NCBI RefSeq assembly: GCF_022965805.1
Contig: NC_133104.1
Span: 21,650,912 to 21,714,911, forward strand
Length of the DNA stretch: 64,000 nt
Direction of reading: 5' to 3'
DNA from: Primulina eburnea
Taxonomy: Eukaryota > Streptophyta > Magnoliopsida > Lamiales > Gesneriaceae
In this document: positions 32,541 to 44,498 of the stretch, one piece after another
How the letters are laid out: every line of letters begins with the position of its first letter
How positions within the stretch are numbered: position 1 is the first letter of the stretch
The notes under the pieces: model-generated
What the model was told of the DNA's origin: nothing
Seen by the model: only the letters and a program-made list of their open reading frames with translations
Database searches by the model: none
Program-made: the position numbers and the translations under genes

Positions 32541-35006
32541 GAACTCGAGGTCATAGTAAAGTAAAACTAAGACAACCTTCAGAACTAGATTAGGACATTA
32601 CGATTTCTTAGTGATGCCATTTGGACTGACGAATGCTCCAGCTATTTTCATGGACCTAATGAACCGAGTATTTCAGCCTTACCTTGATCAGTTCGTCATA
32701 GTATTTATTGACGATATTCTCATTTACTCGAAGAGCCATGAGGAGCATAGCCAGCATTTGAGGACAGTGTTGCAGGTTTTGCAGGGTCGCAAGTTGTTTG
32801 CGAAGTTCAGTAAGTGCGAGTTTTGGTTGGAGAAGGTAGCGTTTTTGGGTCATATTATTTCTAGCAGTGGAATTGAGGTGGATCCAACCAAGGTAGCGAC
32901 AGTTAAGGATTGGGTTGAACCGAAGAATGCATCGAAAATCCGCAGTTTTCTGGGTTTAGCCGGTTACTACCTAAGTTCATCCAAGGATTTTCATCGATAG
33001 CAGTGCCACTCACGGCACTGACCAAAAAGAATGCTAAGTTTGTGTGGAGTGATGAATGTCAGAAGAGCTTTGATACATTGAAGCAAGCCCTTATTTTAAC
33101 GCCAATGTTAGCCATGCCATCAGGGCAAGGGAAATTTGTGTTATACACCGATGTATCTAAGCTCGGTTTAGGCGCAGTCTTGATGCAGCAGGGTCGGGTG
33201 CATGAAAAGAATTATCCGACGCATGACTTAGAATTAACCGCCGTCGTCTTTGCATTGAAGATTTGGAGACACTACTTGTACGGCGATAAGTGCCAGATAT
33301 TCAAGGATCATAAGAGTCTCAAGTATTTCTTCACACAGAAAGAACTGAATATGAGGCAGAGACGGTGGTTGGAGTTAGTGAAAGACTACGACTCCGAGAT
33401 TAGCTACCATTCGGGGAAAGCTAATATAGTGGCAGATGTCTTGAGCCGGAAAGTTGCAGTCATAGCTCTGTTGTCAGTGCAGAGACCTCTTCAGTCTGAG
33501 ATTCAGAAGTTTGGTCTAGAGATTTATCGTGAGGGCAGAGCTCCTATGCTGTCTAATCTGACAGTCAAATCTGATTTGCTAGACCGTATCCGGGCAGGAC
33601 AGTCTTCAGATGAGCAGCTACAGAAATGGAGACTGAAAGATGAGGCCAAGGGCAGTGTTCTTTATACAGTGTCAGATGGGATTGTGAGATACAGAGGTAG
33701 AATGTGGGTGCCTAGTGGTGAATCGATCAGACAGGATATTTTGACAGAGGCTCACGCATCTCCGTATTCTATCCATCCAGGAGGTACCAAGATGTATAAG
33801 GATCTCCAGATTTTGTATTGTTGGCCAGGGATGAAGAGAGACATCCGCCGATTTGTGTCAGAATGCCTCACTTGTCAGCAGGTGAAGGCAGAGCATCAGA
33901 GGCCAGCAGGGATGCTTAAGCCACTCCCGATCCCAGAGTGGAAATGGGAGAATATTACTATGGATTTTGTGGTTGGTTTGCCTAGATCAGTTAGAGGTTT
34001 TAATGCTATTTGGGTTATAGTGGACCGACTCACCAAGTCAGCGCATTCTTGCCAGTGAAGACGACTTTCTCCATGACGCATTATGCGGAGCTTTAATATC
34101 AAGGAGGTAGTCCGTCTGCATGGATTCACAGTTTCAATTTTGTCCGACAGGGACCCGAGATTCACATCGTCCTTCTGGAAGAGCTTACATGCAGCCATGG
34201 GGACAAAGTTGCTTTTCAGTACAACTTTTGACCCGCAGACAGATGGCCAGTCTGAGCAAGTGATTCAGATTTTAGAGGACTTGTTGCGAGCGTGTATGAT
34301 TGATTTTCTGGTAACTTGGGAGTCTAAGATACCTCTGGTGGAATTTACTTACAACAACAGCTTCCAATCATCAATAGGTATGGCTCCTTACGAGGCCTTA
34401 TATGGAAGAAAGTGCATATCACCAGTTCATTGTGACGAGGTCAAAGAAAGAGCGGAACTTGGACCAGAAATAGTTCAGCATACTGCAGACGTGGTGGTCA
34501 AGATTCGTGATAGAATGAAGACCGCCCAGAGTCGTCAGAAGAGTTATGCTGATAAGAGGAGGAGAGATCTCGAATTTACCGTTGGTGATCACGTTTTCGT
34601 CAAGATATCACCTATGAAGGGGGTGATGAGATTCGGGAAAAGAGGCAAGTTGAGCCCGAGGTTCATTGGACCGTTTGAAATTTTGGACAGAGTTGGGACA
34701 CTAGCCTATCGTGTTGCCCTTCCGCCAAATCGGGCCGGGGTACACAATGTGTTCCATGTCTCGATGATGAGGAAATATCTGGCTAATCCTTCTCACATTC
34801 TGAGTTATGAGCCGTTGCAGTTTGCTCAAGACTTTTCTTATGAGGAAAAACCAGTCCAAATCCTAGAAAAGCAAGAGCGTTGGCTCCAGAACAAAGTGAC
34901 TAAGCTAGTCAAAGTTCGGTGGCTAAACCAATCAGTGGAATAGGCCACTTGGGAGTCAGAGGCAGATATGAGACTTAGCTACCTGGAGTTGTTCGGTGAG
35001 ACTTAA
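32541..35006 (+). pseudogene. pol: Gyp4 Pol: RT C-terminal half, RNase H, integrase, chromodomain-like end
   Basis: Faint RT ([13 protein letters not shown]) sharpens into [11 protein letters not shown] and [12 protein letters not shown] shift at about 32970 ends the first frame. RNase H (33003 onward) has YTDVSKLGLG (Ala to Val) and KDHKSLKYF (Thr to Lys), and lacks ten codons present in Gyp2 between two GRV-type sites. Integrase has HPGG ... [11 protein letters not shown] and MDFVVGLP, a shift at about 34047, then [12 protein letters not shown] and TDGQSEQVIQ. The C-terminus VRWLNQSVE is followed by TAG, then ATWESEADM. Confidence 0.92.
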
Positions 35007-35027
35007 TTTCGAGGACGAAATTTTTAT

Positions 35028-35042
35028 AAGTGGGGGAGGAAC
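35028..35042 (+). other. Gyp4 polypurine tract
   Basis: AAGTGGGGGAGGAAC immediately before the 3' LTR, identical to the Gyp2 tract. Confidence 0.92.
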
Positions 35043-36047
35043 TGTAGAGCCCAAATTTGTAAACGTAAAACCCATGCATTATTTATTTGTTAAATTAGTT
35101 ATTTAATTTAAAATGATTTTCTTAGCCATGCATAATTTATTTAAATGTATTATATTAAATTAATCATGTTTATTGTGATGCACGTTAAAATGTCTTTCGA
35201 GTTTCATGTTTCAGGAGATCATTCGAGGCGGGATTGAGGAAAAGACCGGCGACGGTTTTGGAAATTTAAAATGTGGAATTTTATTTTTAAGTTGAATTTG
35301 GGGCGTTTTAAATTAATTTATTAAGTTTCAGCATTTTAAGCCTAAATCATTTAGTTAGTAATTTTAAGAGTTTAAAACTTTTAAAATTAGCATTTTGGGT
35401 GTGTTACTTTAATTGAGGAGTTTATTTTAAGTTTAAGTAGTGAGGAATTTTAAGTTTCTAAAATGATTATTTCATTGAAAATTATTTGGAGTTAAAGTAA
35501 GGGGATTAGTATTATTTTTATACCTAATAATTTAAATAAACCACTCTTTAATCATAAATTGATTGATTAAGCAAAAATCTATTTCCGTAAGTACTAGACT
35601 CACGCACACACACCTTTTTCACACACTAATTATCGGCCACCACACACACACAAACAATTCATTCTAGCTTTTATTTTTTTAGAAGCTAAAACCTAGGGTT
35701 CTTCCTACTCTAGTGCAGCCGCCCCTCCTCTGATATTATTCCAACAATTTTCGTTTGAATTCTTCAAGGATTTTAGCGCCACGGTCGTCCCGGATCAACC
35801 TCGCTTCCATCTCCGCTTCGGTATCGCCGGTTCGGTAACGTTTACGATTTAAAGGCATGTATAATCTCTCTTCTGCTGCCTCGATCATGTCATATTATGT
35901 GTTGCATTGTTTTACGTGTGAAAATTCATGTATATTGTTCAGAGTTTGAGCGGTTGTTTGTTTGGATCGATTTTGAAGGAAAAGTTTTAGATCTAAATCA
36001 CGTTTTACTGTTCTTATTAAAACTGCGAATTTTCGGTCAAGATTTTG
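35043..36047 (+). repeat. Gyp4 3' LTR, first piece
   Basis: Starts TGTAGAGCCCAAATTTG and aligns with 27967-28970 until the solo LTR begins. TTTTG occurs at both edges of that solo LTR (36043-36047 and 38014-38018). Confidence 0.93.
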
Positions 36048-38013
36048 TGAAACAACCCCCTCTCATGACATTGAAATTTAAAAAGAAAAACATACGCAGA
36101 AGCATTTAAAATTACACGGGAAAGAACAATAAACCATTTACATCAAAAGCATTTTCAAAAATTATTTAACATAAACATTAACTTTTGTAGTATCCCAAAA
36201 GAAATCCACAAACTAACATAAGTTTTACCCCATAATTCATTTTACAAAATATGACAATATTTAAAATTCTCATGTTCACCCAAAATAGAATAAAAGTGAC
36301 ATGATCAAAAGTCTTTCCCATTGGTTTTTATTTGACTTCTTCCCCTTGGACGATCCGCTTCAATTCTTTTTGTCACCTGCATCACATGATATTAACTGGA
36401 ATGAGATAAAACTCAGTAAACAAAAAGCTATACATAACAAATACATATACATGGCTTGGCTTGAAACATGGCTATGGAAATGGCAATGAAAATCGAACAA
36501 TATCATCTTCAATGAACAATACATACAAGGCAATATAGATGGTATAACATGGCATGAATTAAAGGAAAGGAAATGATAGTTCTGTGACCTGTGACCTGTG
36601 GATAGTATATCTTTGATATATAAATATATCGAAACTGTGAGAGAAACTCATAATCATGTGATTGGCCAATGACATGCATGAATTACTATCATTCCTTGGC
36701 TTTAATCATAGGAAACTTCATTGGGACATTTTAGCAAACACTTGGTAAGCAACAATAGAGTACTAGCTCATTATCAATGAATTCAATGATATTCTTGGCT
36801 CAATGAACAAATAACAATACATACATCAATAATCTAACAATGGAAGTAGCTAGACATCAATAAACATGGCTTATATACATATATATCATGTGAGCGTTAG
36901 AAGAAAAAGCTTCTACTTACAACCCACAAGCAAATGATGGTTATGATGATCTTGAATGCTTCCTACAACAATAAACACAATAATAACCAACAATCATCAA
37001 CATTAATCCAAGAATTCAACAATTCAACTTAACCCTTCATCACTTCAAACCCTTCCAATTCTAAGAATATAGAATTCTTACCTTGAAACTTGGAAACTTA
37101 GTGAATGAAGCTAAGAAATTTACTTAAATCCTTGACTTGAAGTAAAGAAATGTTGGAGAGAAAATTTTAAGGGAAGGAAGCTTAGAACCGATGGAGAGGA
37201 AGGGAAAAGGAGAGAAGTGTGGAGAAGTATCTAGAAATGGGTATAAAAGCCTTCCAATCCATAAAAACATGTTTTATTTTTTTTATACAGGATGCCGGGC
37301 GTATATGCGCGACTTTTGGGGTGCATATGCGCGGACCTTTCTGTCCACCCGGCACATATGCTTGAGTTATGGCGCTTATGCGCGCCACATTTTGCCGAAA
37401 ACTTATTTTTAGCTTCCGAATTCGCACAAAAGGTAAACATGAAAGTTGTAGCCCTATGTGTTTTCTTTAGGCTCCCCAAATTTCAGGTCATTTGGAGGTC
37501 TGAGTAAAAGGTTATGCTCATTCTCCCAACATGTGTCAGTGCAGGAACCACGAAACACACGACACACTTCGGGCCACTTTTGGCTCGTCTTCCCTAATGA
37601 TTTGAACCAAACTCAAAACATGAAAGTTATAGCCTTATATCTTATCTTTTCAATGAAAGTGGCCTAACATCAGTTGGATCAATATACAAAACATTATGCT
37701 AAAAACCACAACTACTGCCACATTTTTCATACCGTTTCTGCACTTCAATTTCCTATTTGGCTTAAGATCAACTTTCTATTCTACCCATCCATTTCCATAA
37801 TCATCACCAACTATGAACATGATTCCAAAACAATAACCATAAACAATAACCATATAACAATCATTCCAATAAACATATTTACAACCATCACAATATCCAT
37901 AACCAATAATCATTTCCACCATAACCATTATAATATTTAAAACCATATCTTATCACCATAAATCATAAATAACACTATAAACTATAACATGACAAAAAGG
38001 TCGGGATATTACA
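36048..38013 (-). repeat. Solo LTR of the Gyp1 family (1966 bp)
   Basis: Minus strand starts TGTAATATCCCGACC and ends GGGGGTTGTTTCA, with the perfect duplication TTTTG on both sides. No internal region is present, as expected after recombination between the two LTRs of one element. It aligns with the Gyp1 LTR (9960-10799 and 16512-17535) except for the CpG cassette. Confidence 0.92.
37275..37390 (-). promoter_or_regulatory. TATA box and ATATGCGCG cassette in solo LTR
   Basis: On the minus strand, CTGTATAAAAAAAATAAAAC (37290-37271) is a strong TATA box. Immediately upstream, 37291-37390 holds four or five copies of (C)ATATGCGCG or GGCGCTTATGCGCG. The Gyp1 LTR has AGCGCC repeats here instead. 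The promoter role is inferred from the TATA placement. Confidence 0.62.
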
Positions 38014-38018
38014 TTTTG

Positions 38019-38702
38019 GGAAAACTTTTAATGCGAAAAATGTAGAATTTTTCGATACTTCTATTTGATATAAAATTCGAAATTTTTGGACAAAAATTGA
38101 GTGAGTTATGGCGTTTTTCGTGGGACTGCTCAAACTGCATTTTTCAGAAAAATATGATGTTGATGCGTTCTTGAAGTTTATTTATTGCAGGCTTCGTTTG
38201 GGATCGATGGGTGACCGTTGCTGCGTCTAGGTATGTTTAGCAGGTTGTTGGGATGGCTATTGATGTGTTGTTTCATGTCGTTGGGCCCTTGGGAGAACGA
38301 GTAGCCGTGTAAACCATTTTTTTTCAAAGGTTTTGTTCATGAGTTTGATGAGCTATTTGTGATATGTGGTTGTGATGGGACAATCGTATAGGCTTGATTC
38401 AATAATATAGTAGCCTAAGATGGTCTCGTGGTGTTGGTTCATGGTCTATACAATCGAGTCGAGAGCGTTAAACAAAACATGTACATAATTTTCGTAACTT
38501 TGCTTGTCCCGCAGGTACACGGACCCGAGCACGGACCCTGGCACGGGGTCCGTGTCTTCGCTTTTTCCTTGGTGCGCCATTACAGTGAGTACACGGACCC
38601 TTACCCGGACCTTAGCACGGGGTCCGTGCCTTCCCTTTTCCTTCGCACACATTTTACCGAGCCTACATGGACCCAGGGCCGGACCTGGGCACGGGGTCCG
38701 TG
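38019..38702 (+). repeat. Gyp4 3' LTR, second piece
   Basis: Aligns with 28975-29650 and ends inside the third CACGGACCC unit at the Cop4 insertion. It includes cassette units one and two and most of three (38516-38702). The reading frame across the repeats (38428-38886) runs into Cop4 and is not a gene. Confidence 0.92.
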
Positions 38703-40851
38703 TGAAAGGGGATCGGTTACGGTGACCGGAAGCGCAACGGAAGATCAAAAAATCGAATTTTACATACAATATTTCGGCCACCATGTTCTTTGTGTAGCAA
38801 ATACAATAAACACAAAAAATGACATTCATAGTGTGTTTAGAAATGTACCTATCAATCTTAAAAGATTGATGATGGCTCCAACTTAGTTGATATACAACTA
38901 AGCTCTTCAATGGCAAGACAATCTTCAAGCTTCCTTTGAGCCCAACTTGCTCAAATATTAAGCCCACCACCAACTAGCTAGAACCACTCTAATTTTGAAC
39001 TAGAAAAATTAGAGCATTTTTCAAAGAGAAGTATTTTTCATTCCTCAACACTTGAAGAAGAAAATGGAGAAAAATTTTTGGAGACAAAAGAGTGAAGAAT
39101 TTTCGGCCATTGCATCTTGAAAATGAGGGAAGGGAGACTTGTCTTGGTCTTGCAAAAAGTAGAGACAAAAGTAGCATGCCAAGCCTTGATAGTTGCAAAA
39201 GTTGTCTCCAACCCTTCACCTCCCATGCATGCATATATTATTTGGTTTTTAAGAAATTAAAAACCATGGACTAAATTTAATTATCTCAAACATATTTGAG
39301 ACTAATTAAACATTACTTGAATTTACCCAAGTCCCACTAGTTAAATAATTAATTTAAATTGAGCTCTACAAGACTCAATATAATTTAATTAATTCAACAC
39401 TTGAATTAATTTAATTATTTGTACTCTACTAGGTCCACTAGTGTTTAATTAATTCAACACTTGAATTAATTTAATTTAGTCCATAATAATGTTTATGAAA
39501 ATCACAATTTTCAAATACATTATTCACTTGGCCAAATTTTAATTTAGGAACACTTCCATAAATTAAAATTTACATTTCTCTCATAGAAGTCATACTTCTA
39601 TTTTTCCTTACACATATAAACTCATTTATAAGTCGTTGAACACATTGAACTAGTTTCTCCTTTATAGAAGTCATACTTCTAATTTTCCTTACGCTTATAA
39701 ACTCTTTTATAAGCCGTTCAACACATTGAACTAATTTTACTTCTCAACGGGATCTAGAAAGCTAGCACTTGTGTGGCCCTCAATGGTTCATTGATACAAC
39801 TAGCCGTGGGTTCACATCTCCATGTGATTCGGACTAAACATATCCTTATATGAGCATACCCCAATTGCTCCATTCTTACTTATCAACCCCTTGATAACAA
39901 GAACGTCAGAACTCAAGTCTGATAGTACCCAACCAACCATGTTAAACAACTAGCAACATCGCTTACATGATTCCCTAGGTATCAAATGATAGTGCCTGCA
40001 AGAACCATTCAATTATGGTTAGCGTACAGTACGGTCCCTTCAACTCATATATCCCGACCGATTCGACAACCATTGGTTTATCGAGAGTTGTCAATGAATC
40101 AATACTATGTGTCATGTCGTAGTTGCATCGATGGTGTAATCTATGAAACCCCTTTCATAATTACCACCATATTCTGGCCAGAGATTACAACCTACATACA
40201 CATGATAACACATAGGAAATCCATACCCGAAGGTAAGCGGTGAATCCACGACTACAATGCATCGACTCCTATATGTTTCGACATGACACCCAACCTTGCC
40301 ACCTGATGACCCCATAAGAGTCGGTAAACAAGTCAAAGTGAAATGCTAGCACATAGAGTCTCAATGTTGTCCCAAGTCATAAGGACTAATGGTGTACAAC
40401 CATAAACTAGGACGTTTCCACTCGATAAGTGAGAACCACTTGGAAAGTCCTTTAATGGAGGGTTGTTCAGTGCACTCTACCAGGAGCACCTATCTGCATG
40501 CTCGGACATCACAATGTCCCCTACCAATGAAACATGGTACTCACATCGCAGATACTAGTCTCTAACTCGAGCGGCCTATATCCTTCTTAGTGGCGGCTGA
40601 ATCGACTAGGAACCATTTAGAATATACAGTATTAAAAATATGAGTTTCATGATACTCATCATATGAGCATCTCATATTCTTTCTACTATTTGTATATTCA
40701 AGGGTTTTATCTATGAAACTAGCATGGGTATACAGATAAAGATGTGCCAAAATAATAATTTCAAATATTACTAAAATAAAGATTGCTTATACATAGAGTT
40801 TCATTGTGAACACTCGGCCAACACTTGGCTCGACGGGCACCAACTCCAACA
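38703..40851 (-). repeat. Cop4 3' LTR (2149 bp)
   Basis: Minus strand starts TGTTGGAGTTGGTGCCC and ends CCCCTTTCA. It aligns with 45926-47026 plus 54539-55584 and with the Cop1 LTR. The GCCAA/TTGGC inverted repeat (loop GTG) lies near its start, and TTCAA/TTGAA palindromes at about 39370-39470. Confidence 0.94.
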
Positions 40852-40866
40852 ATCTCCCACTTGCAC
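40852..40866 (-). other. Cop4 polypurine tract
   Basis: Minus strand GCAAGTGGGAGATT directly before the 3' LTR. Confidence 0.88.
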
Positions 40867-40879
40867 TAGAGCCAACTAC

Positions 40880-43235
40880 CCGTATGCTTCAAACCCAATG
40901 ATTCGCGATGCATCTCGAATAATGGTCCAGGTAAAGGCTTAGCTAGTGGATCAGTAACTTTTTCTGCGGAGCCGACTATGTCAAAAGACACTTCTTCCTC
41001 TTTCTACAATCTCTCCGAGGATGTGGTACTTTCTCAATACATGTTTGGACTTCTGATGAGACCTTGGCTCCTTTGCTTGAGCTAAAGCTCCCGTGTTGTC
41101 ACACAACACCGGGATAGGAGCAACTCCATTAGGAATGACGTCCAACTCTTAGACGAAATTCCTTATCCAAACAGCCTCCCTTGCTGCATCTGATGCAGCA
41201 ATGTATTCGGCCTCTGTGCTGGAATCCGCAGTATTGTCTTGCTTGGAACTCTTCCAAGAGACAGCATCACCATTGAGCATGAATACAAAACCAGAGGTTG
41301 AATTCGAGTCATCGATATCGCTTTGGAAGCTAGAGTCGGTATAGCCTTCCAATTTTAGTTCTCCACCCCATAGACCAAGAACAATTTATTGGTCCTTCTC
41401 AACTACTTGAGGATGTCTTTCACAGCTTTCCAATGTGGAAGACCGGGGTTCGATTGATATCTACTCACTACACTTAGTGCGGAAGCCACGTCAGGACGTG
41501 TAGATATCATCCCATACATGATGCTACCAATCGCAGATGCATAAGGAATGCTTTGTCATCGCCGCTATCTCTGCACCAGTCTTGAAAGACAGACTGGGAT
41601 AGGGACACGCCATGACACATTGGTAGATGTCCTCTCTTGGACTTATCCATCGAGGACCGCTTCACGATGGTATCAATGTATGTGGACTGGGTGAGACCAA
41701 GCAATCTTTTCGATCTATCTCTATAGATCTGTATCCCAATACAAAAGAAGCTTCACCCAAGTCCTGCATCGAGAACTTACTCGCTAACCATATCTTAGTT
41801 GATTGCAACATTCCTACATCATTCCCAATGAGTAGAATGTCATCAACATAAAGCACCAGGAATGTCACAACACTCCCACTGACCTTCTTATACACATAGG
41901 GTTCCTCAGGATTCTTAGTAAATCAAACTCTTTGATTGTACTAGCGAATCTAAGGTTCCAACTCCTAGATGCCTGCTTTAGACCATAAATAGATCTATGA
42001 AGTTTTCATACCATATGCTCACTTCCAATAGATGTAAACCCTTCAGGTTGAGACATGTAAATCTCTTCCTTAATATCCACATTAAGAAAGGCTGTCTTAA
42101 CATCCATCTGCCATATCTCATAGTCATACCATGCAGATATGGCTAGCAATATCCTTATAGACTTGAACATTGCAACTGGTCAAAAGGTTTCCTCAAAGTC
42201 AACTCCTTGTATTTGAGTATATCCTTTTGCCACCAATCGCGCCTTGAAGGTCAATACCTTCCCATCCGCCCCAAGTCCCTATGGGAACCGTTCCCTCAGG
42301 TGAATCTATAAGATCCCACACTTGGTTTGAATGCATGGAATTCATCTCAGATTCCATAGCTTCAAGCCATTTGGATGAATCGGCATCAGATAACGCTTCC
42401 TTGAAGGTCCTTGGATCACATCCATGGTTAGGCTCATCATGGCCCTCTTCAAGAAGCTGACCATACCTTATAGGTGGTCTCGAGACTTTCTCGGATCTAT
42501 TAGGAGCTTGTATCTCCTCTCTTGACTTTTCTAGTGTGGGTTCTATAATTGTGGGTGTCTCTCAAACCTCTTCGAGTTCTATCATCTCGCCTTTTCTATC
42601 CAATAGAAATTCTTTTTCCAAAAAGGTTGCATTCCTAGAAACAAACACTTTTGTTTCTTGGGGATGATAGAAGTAGTATCCAATCGAATTCATTGGATAT
42701 CCCACAAAGTAGCATAAAATGGATCGACTATCCAATTTATCTCCCACTACCTGCTTCATAAGCAGGGCACCCCCATATTCTAAGACAAGAATATTTGGGA
42801 GGCTTACCCATCCATATCTCATATGGTGTATGCCTTTGAATGGACATTTAGTGGAATATCTTTTAATTTTAAGTTATAGAGATCGTTTTCAAGTTCTCAA
42901 GTACCAATTAAACATTCATTCTTGTAAATGTTGCAAACACCTTTGCTAAATAGACAAGAATATCCATCTTTATCACAATAGAAATGGAAATAATGTTTTT
43001 CACCAAAAAAGGTACAAACAAAACATCTCTTAAAAATTAACTTAAAATCATTGTTCAAGTAAACATTTCTTAAGGTCTTGGCAGCAACTCTTGCTCCATT
43101 GCCCATCCTCAAGAAGGTCACACCTTCCCTAAGTTTTCTACTTCTTCCCATCACCTATAACACATTACAGAGATGTAATCCACATCCGGTATCCAATACC
43201 CAAGAAGTAGAGTTAATTGAAATGTTTACTTCAAT
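40880..43235 (-). pseudogene. Cop4 protease, integrase remnant, RT and RNase H
   Basis: From high to low coordinates: protease (about 43200) SWVLDTGCG, then MGRSRKLREGVTFLRMGNGA and a pre-integrase piece to 42845. There the reading jumps to the integrase tail (YEIWMGKPPKYS), so the zinc finger and the catalytic core are deleted. 42822-42562 carries the post-core region (GYPMNSIGYYFYHPQE). RT (42300-41507) is scattered over frames with YVDDILLIGNDVGM at 41850-41810. RNase H 41352-41149 has [15 protein letters not shown] and [16 protein letters not shown], followed by a stop and a degraded tail. Non-functional. Confidence 0.9.
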
Positions 43236-44097
43236 TTAGAACATACCGTTTCCAGAACTTTTCTGGGCAAGATATTCCTTGCAATTTCGCTTCCAATGTC
43301 CAGGCTTCTTGCAGTGATGACAAACATCACTAGTCTTGTCAGCCTTAACTGGTGTGGCTGCCATAACGGGATTCGGAGATTGCCTCATCAAGGGCACGTT
43401 CTTCTTGGGACGTTGGAAAGAACTCTTCTTTCTTTTCCCATGTGGATCAATCTTCGTACCAGATGAAGAACCCACATAAAGAACCAACTTCTCTTTCTTG
43501 ATGGTTGATTCAAACGTAACAAGCATATTCACCAACTCCTCAAGGGTCGGCTCCATCTTGTTCATGTTGAAGTTCACCACAAAAGTATCAAATGAGCTAG
43601 GCAGCGATAAGAGCAACACGTCGGTGGTCAACTCTGAAGGCAAGATCAGATCCATGCCAAAGAGCTTGTACACGAGCCCGATCATCTTTAGGCCATGCTC
43701 ATGGACCAAGGCCCCATCTCGCATGCGCAAAGTGATCAGCTCCTTGACGGTAGCATGCCTAAGAGGCCGAGTCTGCTCACCAAAGAGCTCCTTGAGGTGC
43801 AAATGAATGTCAGCAGCATTCTTTGCACCCTCAAAACGCCTCTGCAGCTCATCATTCATAGAAGTCAGCATATAACACCTGGCTATCAAGTCATGGTCAC
43901 ACCATTCCTTGTAAGCCTGCAATTCCTCAGGAGTGCAGTCAGTCGGAGCCTCAACAGGGGGCGACTCAGTCAGTGTATATGCTTACCCTTTCCGAATTCA
44001 AGACGATTTTCAGGTTTCGTAGCCAAGTAAGGTAATTAGGTCCAGTTAATATGTGTTTGTCGAGTATTACGGATATCGGATTGCGAATCGATGACAT
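43236..44097 (-). pseudogene. gag: Cop4 Gag, one frameshift
   Basis: ATG at 44097 (MSSIRNPISVILDKH). One extra base near 43975 relative to Cop1 shifts the frame after LNSER. The second part (43922-43236) is a clean frame with RMRDGALVHEHGLKMIGL, a basic stretch, the knuckle CHHCKKPGHWKRNC and a stop after SGNGMF, before protease. It is otherwise very close to Cop1 Gag. Confidence 0.9.
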
Positions 44098-44217
44098 TGT
44101 CAATTTGTACTGAAAAGTAAAAAACAGATAAATGTTGATGACTATTTTAAAATATTTAGTAAGATATGAAATTTGGACTTTTACTTCATAAATATGTGCT
44201 CCCACTGTTTTGACATC

Positions 44218-44498
44218 TTTCACTACCCTCTAGTGAAAACGGGAAACTCCTTTCCTCAGTAGGTACGTAAGGTCCAATTAGAGAATTATGATCCCGAATA
44301 ATATCAGCCAATCACAATTCCTAAAAGGTAGTTTCCAATTACATCACAATGCAACCCTGAACGTAAACTTTTGTCTCACGTTTGATTAGGACCCAATATT
44401 GACGTCGTTCATCTTTACGTGTCAAGCCTTACCCATCGATGTTGAACCTTAACGGATGGTCGCCATGAGTTCCCTCAATTATCTGAGCCGAAGTCATG
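44218..44498 (-). promoter_or_regulatory. Cop4 leader stem-loop cluster
   Basis: V at 44218-44238: TTTCACTA and TAGTGAAA around CCCTC. I at 44284-44319: AATTATGAT and ATCACAATT outside, CCGA and TCAG inside (one pair becomes G-U in RNA), loop ATAATA. II at 44377-44421: CACGT and ACGTG, with the inner AATAATAT shortened. III at 44464-44498: CATGA and TCATG outside, CTCA and TGAG inside, loop ATTATC. The fourth, near 44564-44585, keeps AATAATAT but has a weaker stem. Confidence 0.65.

Noticed and set aside
37674..37940. 88-residue frame rich in Ile, Asn, Thr and His
   Set aside because: Low-complexity reading of CAAT/CCAT-rich LTR sequence, shared by the Gyp1 LTR without frame conservation.
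38428..38886. 152-residue frame with Gly/Pro/Thr-rich sequence
   Set aside because: It spans the GTCCGTG cassette and crosses the Gyp4-Cop4 boundary, so it cannot be an ancestral gene.
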